A stretch of DNA of 64,000 bases from Zygnema cylindricum (Eukaryota; Streptophyta; Zygnematophyceae; Zygnematales; Zygnemataceae): the NCBI GenBank assembly GCA_037447655.1, contig JBBHKE010002590.1, forward strand, positions 62,001 through 126,000, given 5' to 3'. The notes under the pieces are model-generated. The model had not been told where the DNA came from and ran no database searches. It worked only from the letters and a program-made list of their open reading frames with translations. Numbering within the stretch: the first letter of the stretch is position 1; each line of letters begins with the position of its first letter. The position numbers and the translations under genes are program-made. This document shows positions 34,101-45,171 of the stretch, piece by piece.

Positions 34101-35449
34101 AATTGACTACGAGGAAACCTTTGCCCCTGTGGTCAGATTTCCCTCCGTCCGCATACTTCTCAGTTTAGCAGCGGCGGAAGACATGGAAGTGCACCAGATG
34201 GACATTAAAACAACCTTTTTGCATGGAGAATTGGAAGAGGAGATCTTCATGCGACAGCCCGAAGGGTTTGTGGAAGAAGGAGAGGAGAGTAAGGTGTGCC
34301 GGCTGATTAAATCTCTTTATGGTTTGAAACAGGCGCCTCGACAGTGGAATAAGAAGCTTGATGAGTTTCTTACCGGTCTAGGATATATTCGGATCAGCTC
34401 AGATCACTCAATCTATGTTTTCGAAGATGAGGAAGGTTTTATATTTATTGCAATTTATGTTGATGATTTGCTTGTTTTAAGTAAATCAATGGAAAAAATT
34501 AATAAACTGAAAACCGATCTTAAGGGGAGATTGAAATGAAAGATATGGGGGAAGCAAAATATATTTTGGGAATTCAAGTAGAGAGAGACCGAAAAAGAAA
34601 AATTATAAGATTGACTCAAAATGAAGCAATAGGGAACATGCTTGAAAATTTTCAAATGGATAAAGCTAATAGTTGTACAACTCCAATGGAATTGAAGAAG
34701 GAAGTGAGGGGAGTGAGGAAGAAGGAGTCATAGTCTTAGACGAGGAATTATCTCCTGATGAACAGAAGTTCATGCAGACTATTCCTTACAGGCAAGTAGT
34801 GGGAAGTCTAATCTATTTTATGAATTGTACCCGGCCGGATTTAGCTACAGCTGTAGGAGTACTGAGTAGAAGTCTAAATGCTCCCACTAAGAAGGATTGG
34901 GAGGAAGCTAAGAGAGTCCTTAGATACTTGGTAGGAACTAGAGATCTATGGTTGCATTTGGGTGGGGAGAATACTGACATCACTACTTGGAGTGATGCAA
35001 GTTATGGTGATGCTCCGATGAGGAGATGTACTTCTGGATACGTATTATATGTGGGTGATGGGGCTTGCTGTTGGAGTAGCAAACAGCAAAAGGTTATTGC
35101 TCAGTCCACCATGGAGGCTGAGTATATGGCCTCTTGCTCTGCTGTAAAAGAATTGATGTGGGTCAAGTCTTTGCTTGGTGAGCTTGGTCACCTTAAGAGT
35201 GGTGTGCAGAAAATATTTTGTGATAATCAGGCAGCAATCGCTATTTCTGCCAATCCTAAACACCATTTTAAAGCCAAACACATGGACATCAGACTCAGCT
35301 TTGTTAGAGAGAAAGTAGAAAACAAAATAATCAGTTTAGAGTACAGACTAGATAGTGAGATGGTAGCAGATATGATGACCAAACTTGTGCCTTCCCCTAA
35401 GCTAATTTTTTGCAGGGAGAAGTGTGGTCTGAAATTAAAGATTGACTAG
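31159..35449 (+). pseudogene. P2 gag-pol polyprotein, broken in several places
   Basis: gag begins MGPPSRVPIFNGTGF at 31159. Domains in order: gag core (31500-31900), CCHC knuckle CLFCKKPGHYMAEC (~32012-32050), protease DSGA (~32255), integrase with HKRLGH, TDIWGP, RSDNGGEY and NGVAER all present, reverse transcriptase with YVDD (~34457-34468), and RNase H ending at 35449. Lesions: a short deletion near 31340 with loss of frame, TAA at 31488-31490 where P1 has Gln, TAG at 32949-32951, and frame shifts near 33670, 34533 and 34700. All catalytic motifs survive, so inactivation is recent. Confidence 0.93.
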
Positions 35450-35462
35450 AAAATAAGGGGAG
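35450..35462 (+). other. Polypurine tract of P2
   Basis: AAAATAAGGGGAG lies directly before the 3' LTR. Confidence 0.8.
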
Positions 35463-36510
35463 TGTAGAAACTAATGGTTTTATTAGTATTTTCTAGGTCT
35501 GAAAAGAAATATAGAAGTCAAGGCAGTCTATCTTTAACTTCTCTCTCGAACTCTCAAACTTGTCGCAGTCACTGAGAAATTAGAGAGGAAGCTAGAGCCA
35601 TGGCTACCTTGGCTATCCTGAGGTTTATGGGAAATTTATATTAGGGTTTATTTATTTAAGTAAAAGTTATGTGCCGGCGGCAGGATTTGATCCTTGTTCC
35701 TACCGGCCGGCAGACAGGAAATAGCCGGTAGCCTTAGCCGTTTAATCTAGCGGTAGTGTTACGTAGCATATAGTTTAATAGTTATTTAAATATGTATACG
35801 TGCGAAAATCCATTTAACTGAAATGAATTACGGGATACATAGATCTAGTAATATATAATGTACGACTTACGGTACGGACACAAATCAGTACCGCGCATTT
35901 GTTTCGTAAATGAAACAAATATCGGGCATGTATTTATTACGGCTACGATTAAAGCCGAATTTAATCGGACGGCCGGGATTAGCGCCGAGATCGCGGAGGA
36001 AGATTTCGGCGGTTTGTGGCCATCGCCACATCGGATGACGCGTGGCGAAATTCCGTTGGATTGTGGAATCTCCGGAGATTATGGCACCGAATCCGGATTT
36101 GACATGTGTCGACATTTTGGCCATGTGTACAATGTCCGTACATAAAGTACACCGGCAGCTGTACTTTTGCGTACGGAACTCAATTCTGATTGGTTCCGTA
36201 CATCAGTAGATAGAGTCTGTGAGAGAGATAGGACTTAGAAAAATTAGAAGATAGGACCCCCTCTCCCAGAGAGCTTCTGTACAAAAGGTCAACTTTGACC
36301 CTCCATAACTTACTGCTCAGGGGAGCAAATTCAGAGATTTTTTTTGCTATCGACTCAGGGGAGTCTTGTCTTCACAGGGGTGAAGTTGGTTAGAGTTTTT
36401 GTCTGCCAGGGTGGCAGTTATTTTTGCTTAAACACAAAGGGGTCAGGATTATCCTAGAGGCTTCTTGGAAGCTGTCCACTCTGAGGACTTATGGAGGTCT
36501 CAGAGTTTCA
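35463..36510 (+). repeat. 3' LTR of P2
   Basis: It aligns end to end with 30106-31154 and is followed by the TCCTT duplication. Confidence 0.93.
35662..35750 (-). other. Antisense tRNA-like module in P2 3' LTR
   Basis: Same arrangement as in the 5' LTR, with GATCAAATCCTG and a T4 run on the minus strand. Confidence 0.6.
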
Positions 36511-36515
36511 TCCTT

Positions 36516-39500
36516 CTCCCATATCCTTCATCTCAAATCATCCTTTTAGATCATTTTTCAACCTATTTATTTTATCCATAGATTTACTTAAAAAAAGCAA
36601 ATCATCAACATAAATTTCAATAAAAATAATTCTTTCCTCATCTTCAAAAAAATAGATTGAGTGATCTGAGCTGATCCGAATATATCCCAAACTTGTAAGA
36701 AACTCATCGAATTTCTCGTTCCATTGCCAGGGTGCTTGTTTCAACCTATAGAAAGATTTGATCAATCGGCAAACTTTGCTCTCCTCCCCTTGCTCCACAA
36801 ATCCTTCGGGCTGTCGCATAAAAATCTCCTCTTCCAACTCTCCATGTAGGAAGGCCGTCTTGATGTCCATTTGATGCACTTCCATGTCTTCTGCTGCCAC
36901 CATAATGAGAAGTATTCAAACAGATTGAAACCTGACGACCGGAGCAAAAGTCTTCTCTTGGCAATTCCCTCTTTTTGGGTAAATCCCTTTGACACTAACT
37001 AATCCTTGTAGCGGTCAATGGTGTTATCCGGGTTGAGTTTGAATTTGAATATCCACTTACACCCAAATGGCTTCCTATTAGAGGGATAGTCCACCAATTC
37101 CCACTTATTGGCTGCCAAAATCGAAGCCATCTCCTCATTAATGGTTGTCTTCCACCGAATCCTCTCAAGACATCTTATCGCCTCACCATAAGTTTGGGGC
37201 TCATCGGGATGAGACAGTTTGGTTAGCTTGTTGTTAACTTGTTTCTCTTGCAGTCTTTTGCTGCTTCTCCTTCGGCCCTCAAACTCTGATGCCGCATTGG
37301 ATGGCTTTCGTGGATACTTTCCAATTGTTTCGACTTCTCCCCTATCCCTCGATTCTGGGTTTATTTCCATCACGTCTTCCGCTTTGGTTCGAGTTGGCAC
37401 TAGGGGTTCTACAGGTTGAATCCTCCTCGGTTTGATTTGTACCTGCAAGATCATCATCTTCTCAAAAACCTAGATAGTTAGGAAGCTCAAAGTCATCACA
37501 ATTTTCTGACTCAAATCTGATTTTGACAGTCTTTCTATGATTAAAGGGATCGATGGATTTCCCTTCATCCATGACCACTAGATGCTTTACTAGAATTATA
37601 TCTTCTCTCTTCAGATCATAAACTCTATATCCTTTTACGTCTTCATCATATCCTAGTAGATATCTTGTTTTTCCTTTCGGATCGAACTTCTAATTTGACT
37701 GATATATGTCTACGTTGAATATTTCACTATCGAAAACCTTTAAGTGTGAAACATCTGGTTTTCGGCCGGTCCATCTCTTATAAGGAGTTTGGCCTTTTAG
37801 TGCCGAGGTAAGAACTCATTTCTAGAGATCATTTGCACAGTTCATAGCTTCGGCCCAAAGTCTCCATCCTATTTTCTTATCTGAGAGCATACTCGTAGCA
37901 CTATCACTTAGAGTTCTATTTAACCTTTCGGCTACACCATTCTTCTCAACATTTTCAGGAACTATCTTTTGGTGTTGCACTCCATCTTCTCTCAAAAAAT
38001 CCTCAAACCGATAGGAGGTATACTCTCCCCTATTATCACTCTTTATTCTCTTAATAGAGGTTTCACGGAGTTTTTCACTCCATGCCTTAAATTCCTTAAA
38101 AACCTGTCGGGCCTCTGATTTATTTTTCAAAACATACACTCTAGAGTATCGAGACCAATCGTCAGTGATTGTCATCATACACTTTTTATCACCGGGTGAG
38201 GGCACTTTGGCCGGTCCCCAAATATCATTGTGTACCAAGTCTAACACTTTTCCCCCTTTATAAGTGGGTTCTTTTGGGAAGGGTGATCTGTGTGCTTTAT
38301 CTTGAGCACAACCACTACAATCACTCAAGTTTTCACTTTCTCCAACTGAATTCCTTCCGCTATTCCCATCTTTTTCATTTCTTTCAACTTATCTAAATGC
38401 ACATGTCCAAGCCTCTTATGCCACCACATAATATCATAAACACCAATATAGTAAAGTTTTTTCTTTTCATTGCTTAACACCAGCCTAAACATCCCTTGGC
38501 TACCTTTTTCAACAGTGAAATAAACTTTCTTCTCAAAGCTAACAGTAAAGGTTCCCTTCCTATTGCTAGTCTCAAAACCCTTATCATCTAATAGAGACGT
38601 TGAGATGAGGTTTTTGTTTAACTTTGGGATAAACAATACATCAGAATGTCACCATGGATGTCTTTCCCTCCACTAAGACTTTCAGATCTACCGATCCTAC
38701 CATAGTAATAGTGACTACCGTCCCATCCCCATACTCTTTCTCTATTGTGGGAATCTTTCTCATCTTAGTGAACAGGTGTTTATCCTTACACATGTGCATG
38801 GAGGCAGCGGAATCCACAATGCAACCTCTTTCACCTTTCAAACCTCCAAAAGCACACTTCTGCTTTCGTGGAATTTCGACCTCTGTCTTTGCCTCCGACT
38901 CCTCATCCAGCAAGAGCTCACCGTCATCATCCTCAGATTCCTCCTTGTGTACATGAGTCACAAGAGCCTTTTTCTTTCCTCTTGGAGGTCCACCTATCTG
39001 CCCCTCTTTTAACCAAAGTTCGGTTAGCTTAGTGCACTCCGCTATATAGTGCCCTGGTTTCTTACAAAAATGGCACAAACCCTTGGGAGCCCTTAGTCCA
39101 AACTCCTCGGTATGACTTTTTTGCCCCCCCCCTCCATAGTTTCTGACCGGTTTCCTAGAATCGTTGTTCCTCCAATCAGTCCCAGATGCTAAGGCTTGCC
39201 CACTTTTTCCTTCCATTCGAATCTCAATCGTGTTCTCCGAGAATCATCCCTACCATTAAATTTCATATCCAGCTTGAGTTTGGGAAGTCCTCCACATGCT
39301 TGACTATGTTCTCAAACTCATCTAGTAACTTCATGAGCAGGCAGTTAACCTTCATCTTTTCAGTTTCAACGTGTCCAACACTCTCTAGCTCTATGAAAAG
39401 TGTTGCGAGCTCATTACAAATATCCAACATCTTCCCCCCTTTGTATACAAATGCGTTAATTTTCTGATCAGCCAAGTGTTGTTGCTTAATCGTACCACTT

Positions 39501-39943
39501 TGGTTTATCTCTATGAGAGCCACCCAAAGATCGTATGCCCTCTCAACCTGCAAATGAGGAGATGCAAGCCCTTGACTAAGATGGCGGAGGATGAAGTGCT
39601 TTGTCGCCATATTGTTGTAGTCCTAGATATCGGTATCATTCTCCTCGTTCCTCGAAATAGGTGACATGAATACCGAACCGGTTCCTATCGGTATGATCAT
39701 CACTTTGTCCTTTCCTTTGTGCACCATCTCCCCTTCCTTTGTTTCCTCCGTTGGAGATGGATCTCCATCTGTGGTGAATAAGCTTCCTCCAAACCGTAGT
39801 GGGATGCAACCACTGGGTGGACGCCTCACCCGTCCACTCAGTATTCCCCAAAACCTTTTCTCACATAGAGCTCCTATCATCATACTCTCTCAGTATATTA
39901 AGCCAATTCCATTGAAGATAGGCACCCTAGAGGGTGGGCCCAT
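36516..39943 (-). pseudogene. Element E gag, protease, integrase and reverse transcriptase
   Basis: On the minus strand from 39943: gag (MGPP...PIF at the primer site; gag core 39263-39880), CCHC knuckle CHFCKKPGHYIAEC (~39035-39080), protease with a DSAASMHM-type site (Gly to Ala at the normal DSGA), integrase (37822-38640, with HNDIWGP, KSDNRGEY and NGVAER), a linker, and reverse transcriptase (36538-37200, EIYVDDLLFLSKS). Frameshifts occur near 38640, 37820, 37000 and 36900. The TDIWGP Thr is Asn here, but the catalytic Asp remains. Confidence 0.88.
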
Positions 39944-39947
39944 TCCC

Positions 39948-40426
39948 TGTGTAAAAGAGGCACGATACACCACAACACGTTACAGTGCATAGTGGAAAAC
40001 ACCAAGAATCTTCCCGTAGCAACAGCAGGAGCACACAAAACTCACAGACAAGTTTGCGCTTTATTACTTGAAAGAGAGTACAAGATTGCGCTAGCTGTGT
40101 AGGTCTACTTCAGGTCCCCCATTCACTAGGTCTACTCGCCTATTTAAACTAGCTAACTGCTAGTCAACCTAGTACTATACAGCTGTACACGTGGACCTTC
40201 GCGGCCAATCGAGATCTATCCAAAACTTCCTTCTAAAACTATACAGTTTACATTCTGCGGCGTTGCTATGCTGCGCTGCTGCGCTACTAAGTTGCTATGG
40301 TGCTATGCTGCGCTGGTCTGGAATCGCAGCTGCGCTGCTCTGGAATCGCAACTCCGCTGCTCTGAAATCGCAACTATAGCAGCCTAGCCCCAGCCACTAA
40401 GTGCCCAAATCTGTAACCCTGTTACA
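39948..40426 (-). mobile_element. Solo-LTR-like unit of another family
   Basis: In minus orientation it runs TGTAACAGGGTTACAG...CTTTTACACA, with TG...CA ends. It has a TTTAAATA box about 290 bp from its start (complement of ~40141-40148) and CT/TTG-rich sequence behind it, as in a plant LTR. No matching target duplication is seen, and it adjoins the truncated primer site of element E. It holds a 22-bp tandem repeat. It could instead be unrelated intergenic DNA. Confidence 0.45.
40308..40373 (+). repeat. Three tandem 22-bp units
   Basis: Units at 40308-40329, 40330-40351 and 40352-40373 follow CTGCGCTGCTCTGGAATCGC with few differences. Confidence 0.8.
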
Positions 40427-40784
40427 GTAAACTTTTACTATTTACGATTCGTAATTATTTTGCGGTTAATGGTATGGTTACATCAGACCAAAAAGTGAGG
40501 TTTAATACATAATTTTGTACTTTCCCATACCATGCCGTACTATATTTTCGTGAGTTTCTCGAAAACAACATTAAAGAAAATAAGATTGCCATTCTCGAAG
40601 TATGTGGGATAAAAAATCGACCGTCTGATTACATTTTGGTCTTCATTTGCGAAGCAATCTCTCCATCCGCCTCTGTAATGGTGAACACATCTCGCGGAGG
40701 TGAGTTCACCATTACAGAACCAGTCAATTTTTCTCAACCTAGAAGATAGACATGTGCGCAGATGAAAAAACAAAATTTTCACAC
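40427..40784. other. Intergenic stretch with one strong hairpin
   Basis: No gene seen. TCTGTAATGGTGAAC (40672-40686) pairs perfectly with 40704-40718 across a 17-nt loop. Nothing else is recognised. Confidence 0.6.
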
Positions 40785-41110
40785 GTCCCCAAAGTCACGT
40801 GCCCTCGGACAAGGTGACCGTAAAATCTTTGCCGAAAAAAAATACAATTTTTTCCTGAAAGTCAGCAGAGTGAAGAAGATCTCTGAGGTGGTACACGTGC
40901 GAAGTACATGTACGCAATACGCAAGTACGGATTTCTATATGAAAATGGTCGGTTCCAAATCTTTGACGATTTTAGAGATTTGATCGTCAACTTACGTGGA
41001 ACCACTCAAATCAGAACACGTATGTAAAACCTTATTTACAGACGATACACCGATGTAACCGAGGTCTTTGGAATACATAATTTTTTTTGTTAGTACTATT
41101 ACATAGACCT
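40785..41110 (+). repeat. Dispersed repeat R-B, free copy
   Basis: It matches the interiors of MITEs H3 (44213-44575) and H4 (46135-46495), including the GACGATTTTAGAGATTTGATC block. Here no hAT-type ends flank it, so it is a fragment or an older copy. Confidence 0.75.
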
Positions 41111-41164
41111 CCAGATGTAACCATACCCTAAATTAAAAGCCAAAATGTGCTCACACATTGGAGC

Positions 41165-41390
41165 TCACGTAAAGTGAGAAAGTGATTGAAGGTAACACTT
41201 GCATTTATATGTGGTTGCCGAAGTTTTGTTACCGCACTTATGTTACAGCACACCTTAGACGGCCTTGTGAGTTGCTGATTTTATTATGGCGGTTGATGTT
41301 CGCAAACGTGGCAATTTTTTTACCGATTGTAGCAATATTTTGAAAGTCAAAGTTATTTAATTCATTGACCGTCAAATCAAACTCAACGAT
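41165..41390 (-). repeat. Dispersed repeat R-A, copy 2
   Basis: Reverse-strand match to 43050-43250 and 55395-55585, diverged. Confidence 0.7.
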
Positions 41391-41410
41391 ACACCGTGAT
41401 TTGCTGTTAG

Positions 41411-42134
41411 TGGTGTTGGGTATCGTGTAAATTTTGTCGCAATAATTTCGATATTCGATATGTCGAATATCGATCGAGCAAACTCCTCGATATATCGTGC
41501 TGGGACCAACAAAAATTCATGCGATACATAATATTTTTTTAATTTAATATTTAATATAATATGTTATTTTAGGGAAAAAGATAAATTGTTTGGTACGCCA
41601 CGTACGATGTGATTTTCGTTCCGTGACATTAAGGTAGACGCCGCAATATGTAACTGACAAAAAATACTAATTATGTAATTCATATGTTTACTAATTTAGT
41701 ACGTAGAGAAATTTCTCATACAGAAAGTTCACATTAATTTAGTCAAAGTATGATTTGAAGAAAAAAATTTGCAGACTTATAATTATTATAATTAATTATT
41801 TGTTGAAGTGTACAAAATATGAATTTCTATTCTATTTTTTAAGGTTTATTGTTTGAAGTGTACAAAACGTGATTTATTATTATTATTTTTATTAATTTGG
41901 AGTAGCAGTAGCTACAACTACCAACTGAATAGTTATAAATAACAGTAGCAAGAATAATTATAATTTGTTTTTTACAAAGCTTTGATATATCGAGGATACG
42001 ATTTATCGGCGTTATATTGGCGATATATCGCGATATTTTGCTTTTCGATATATCGAGGAGATACATCGTTTATCAAGTACCTCCAATTCGATACATATCG
42101 AATATCAACAAATGGTCCTCGATACCCAACACTA
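41411..42134. mobile_element. hAT-type MITE H2
   Basis: Ends TGGTGTTGGGTATCG and CGATACCCAACACTA, with CGATATATCG-rich subterminal parts and an AT-rich centre. It relates to H4 in the opposite orientation but lacks R-B. No target duplication could be matched. No transposase. Confidence 0.7.
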
Positions 42135-42589
42135 ATATTTGTATCACTTCTCCATCAGGTCGTGCCAACGAGGCACCAATTGCGTACGTCTTCGATTGGA
42201 ACCACGTCGGATCGTGTTCAGCCGGCCGGAAATATTGAAAGATTTTAAAAGTACAAAATTTGAACGGGGTATCTTAACACACGGGTGAAATTCAAGATTT
42301 GTAAAGTTGTATTAAGTTATAACATGTATACGTGCGTATTATATCGCTATACAAATTATGCCATTATGTTTCAAATGTAAAGTCCTTTCCGCGAAGTAAA
42401 AGAAACGTCAGAGTGATATCCGCCGGCAAAGATTTTTTCATCGTTGTTTGAAGATTTGAATCCATCCTGTAAGCAGGCACATGACCTTTGTCAAATGGTC
42501 GGTTGTAATCGCTCGTCCGCGCTTGGATCTTATCTTTTGCTTCCTTGTGTACCAATCAAAATGTCTGGTGTGTCGCAAGTCTCTTCCAA
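42135..42589. other. Intergenic, nothing recognised
   Basis: No coding frame with recognisable motifs and no clear repeat in the window. Confidence 0.5.
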
Positions 42590-43290
42590 GGGACAGTTAA
42601 GCAGATTTGCCACGCACTAGACAAAAAGAGCGTTTGCTTTGAAAAATCGAAATCGGACGGTCATAACTTTCTCCCAAAAGTTTGGAGAATCTTGCGGAAT
42701 CTTCAATAAACATGTTTTATCAAAAAAGGAAAAAAACAATACGGCTTAGTATGGAAAAGTACGTTTTCCAGTAAACTACCTCCCTCTTTGCTTGATGGAG
42801 CACGTCCATGAGTCGATGTTCCATCACAAAGAGTTTGTAAACCACGTGTTATACATAGAGTGGCACCATGTAAGTTAAGAACCGCTATTGAATATCATTC
42901 AATTTTTTCACAAATTTCACTTCAAATCTTCACCTAAGTACCATGTACCAGCAAACTAAGTCATAATACGACAAAATGTTTGTACTTTTTGCAAAGATTC
43001 TACGTTTGAAGTACACATTGGTACAAGTAAAGTAATGTTGAGTATAAATTTGATGGTCAACCGGTTCGACAACTTTGACTTTCAAAATATTGTTACAATG
43101 ACTTAAAATTTTGCCGCGCTTGCGAACATCGACCATCATAATAAAATTCGCAATACACACAACTGAAAAAGGTTTACGGTGACAAAACTGCGGCAACCAC
43201 ATGTAAATAAAGTGTTGCGCATAGTCACTTTTTGTCTTTACGTGACCTCCACGGTGAAAGCACATGTTGTATTTTGACGCCGCAAAATTG
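42590..43290 (+). repeat. Dispersed repeat R-F plus R-A, copy 1
   Basis: About 700 bp collinear with 54845-55590, containing the CCCAAAAGTTTGGAGAATC block and R-A at its right end. Its last ~215 bp also form an inverted repeat with 43845-44036. Confidence 0.75.
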
Positions 43291-43844
43291 AAATTTAACC
43301 GTGTAAGCGTTACATTGAATTGAGACGCAAATTGGAACGAAGCCTCTCAAAATTGAAGTACACCGCGAATCGTAATTAGCGTTATGTACGTTAATTTCGT
43401 CGCCCCAATTTTTGACTTTAAAACCCTAAATAGAGTACATAATTCTAAATCATTCTTTACATTATTTAAGGTACTTTTGGAATCAGCGTTAATAGCTCTA
43501 ACATAATGCTGTTTTAAATAGTATGGCCTACGGTCGGTGTTTGACAATGCAAAATTGTACTTTATTAACAAAAGAAGTACAAAAAATGATTAATACATGC
43601 TGTTGTTATGTAGCCGCGTTTTCACAAACCGCGTAATGCAAACGTCATAATGAAGTGAAACTGTACGTTTTGTCAGATTATTTAAGTGTAACTAATTCAC
43701 AATAAAGATATCAGCGCGTATAATTAGTACGGACAGAAACCCAAATAAGAATTATTGATAAATTAGAGTAAAATTTGTTTTTTTTTAAAATTGATTACAC
43801 AATTTAGAGTTAATAACTCAAATTCTTTTTTTTCATTTTTTACC
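43291..43844. other. Spacer of the R-A inverted repeat
   Basis: No gene seen. A motif TACACCGCGAATCGTAATTAGCG near 43357 resembles one end of the small TA-flanked MITEs, but its partner end is not found. Confidence 0.45.
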
Positions 43845-44036
43845 ATGATCAAAATCCAACATGTGATCTCACTGTGGAGGTCACATAAAGACAAAAAGTG
43901 ACTGTGCGCAACACTTTTATTTACATGTGGTTGCCGCAGTTTTGTTACTGTAAACCTTTGTCGGCCGTGTGAATTTGCGAATTTTATTATGACAGCCGAT
44001 GTTCGCAAGCGCGGCAAAATTTTAAGCCGTTGTAAC
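43845..44036 (-). repeat. Dispersed repeat R-A, copy 3 (inverted arm)
   Basis: Reverse complement of about 43073-43290, separated by ~550 bp. It stops at the insertion site of MITE H3. Confidence 0.8.
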
Positions 44037-44962
44037 TAGTGTTGGGTATCAGGGACCGTTTGCCGATATTCAATATATATCGAATTTCAGGTACTCGGTA
44101 ATCGATATATCGCTTCGATATACCAAAAAACAAAATATCGCGATATATCGTTGATATATCACCAATATATCGTATCGTCAATATATTGAGGCATTTTTTT
44201 TTATTTTTTTTTCACAGGTCTCCAAAGCCACGTCCCTTCGGACAAGGTGACCGTAAAATCTTTGCCGAAAAGAAATACAGTTTTTTCCTGAAAGTCAGCA
44301 GAGTGATAGAGATCTTTGAGGTACATTGACGCGGTACACTTGTGAAGTACACGTACTTAATACGCAGGTACGGATTTCCATACGAAAATGGTCGGTTTCA
44401 AATCTTTGACGATTTTAGAGATTTGATCGTCAACTTACAAGGAACCACTAAAATTAAAACACGTATGTCAAAATTTGTTTACAGAACGATACGCGATGTA
44501 ACTGAGGCCTCTGTAATACATAAATTTTGCTGTCCGTACTATTAGAAAGACCTCCTGATGCAACCATACCCCAAATAATTAATTATGTGAATTACAGTAT
44601 TAGTACTTTTTGTCGGTTACATTTTGCGGCGTCTACCTTTAAGTCACGGAATTTGTCTTTATCACTAAAATAACATATTATATGAAATATTAAATTTAGT
44701 ATTAGTACTTTTTGTCGGTTACATTTTGTGGCGTCTACCTTTAAGTCACGGAACGCAAATCACGTCGTACGTCGCGTATCAGACAATTTGTCTTTATCGC
44801 TAAAATAACATATTATATAAAATATTATATTTATAAAATACTATATATCGCGATGATTTATGTTGGTCTCTGTACGATATATCAAGGATTCTGCTCAATG
44901 AATATTCGATATATCGAAGATCGACATTATCGCGATATGAAATTACCCGATACCGAACACTA
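44037..44962. mobile_element. hAT-type MITE H3
   Basis: Ends TAGTGTTGGGTATC and GATACCGAACACTA. The 8-bp duplication GTTGTAAC is at 44029-44036 and, beyond a small MITE inserted in its final TA, at 45164-45171. The interior has CGATATATCG units and a copy of repeat R-B. No transposase. Confidence 0.85.
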
Positions 44963-45161
44963 CACCTTGAATCGTTATTAGCGTGTAGAAATTATTAGTG
45001 TAAAGAAAAAATTAGCGTCATTCATTCTAATTTAGTGACAGGAGACGTGGCAGATTATGGTCCACTTCCTGAAATAGTGTAATTTATTATATTTAAAGTA
45101 TCACTGTCAAAATTTGGGGGTGCCGATATAGCGTACATAAGGCTAATAACGATTCATGGTG
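44963..45161. mobile_element. TA-flanked MITE T1 inserted at the last bases of H3
   Basis: Inverted ends CACCTTGAATCGTTATTAGC and GCTAATAACGATTCATGGTG are flanked by TA on both sides (44961-44962 and 45162-45163). A TA duplication fits the Tc1/mariner superfamily. 199 bp, no coding capacity. Confidence 0.8.
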
Positions 45162-45171
45162 TAGTTGTAAC

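Larger units (their letters stand above)
30106..36510 (+). mobile_element. Copia element P2 (family 1, long-LTR form) nested in E
   Basis: The most complete element of the window, 6,405 bp. LTRs lie at 30106-31154 and 35463-36510, flanked by TCCTT (30101-30105 and 36511-36515). By eye the LTRs differ at about two dozen sites in ~1,048 bp, so it is among the youngest insertions. Order: LTR, primer site, gag-pol, purine tract, LTR. Confidence 0.95.
28146..39943 (-). mobile_element. Copia element E (family 1), host of P2, 5' LTR lost
   Basis: This minus-strand element is inserted in D's 3' LTR (GGCAC at 28141-28145 is the likely left duplication). Its 3' LTR is complete (28146-29196). Coding sequence runs 29205-30105 and, after the P2 insertion, 36516-39943. 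It ends inside its primer site (GGTGGGCCCAT on +, 39933-39943). Its 5' LTR and the rest of D are absent beyond that point. Confidence 0.87.

Noticed and set aside
44213-44575. R-B as an independent transposon
   Set aside because: In two of three copies it lies inside hAT-type MITEs with no ends or duplication of its own.
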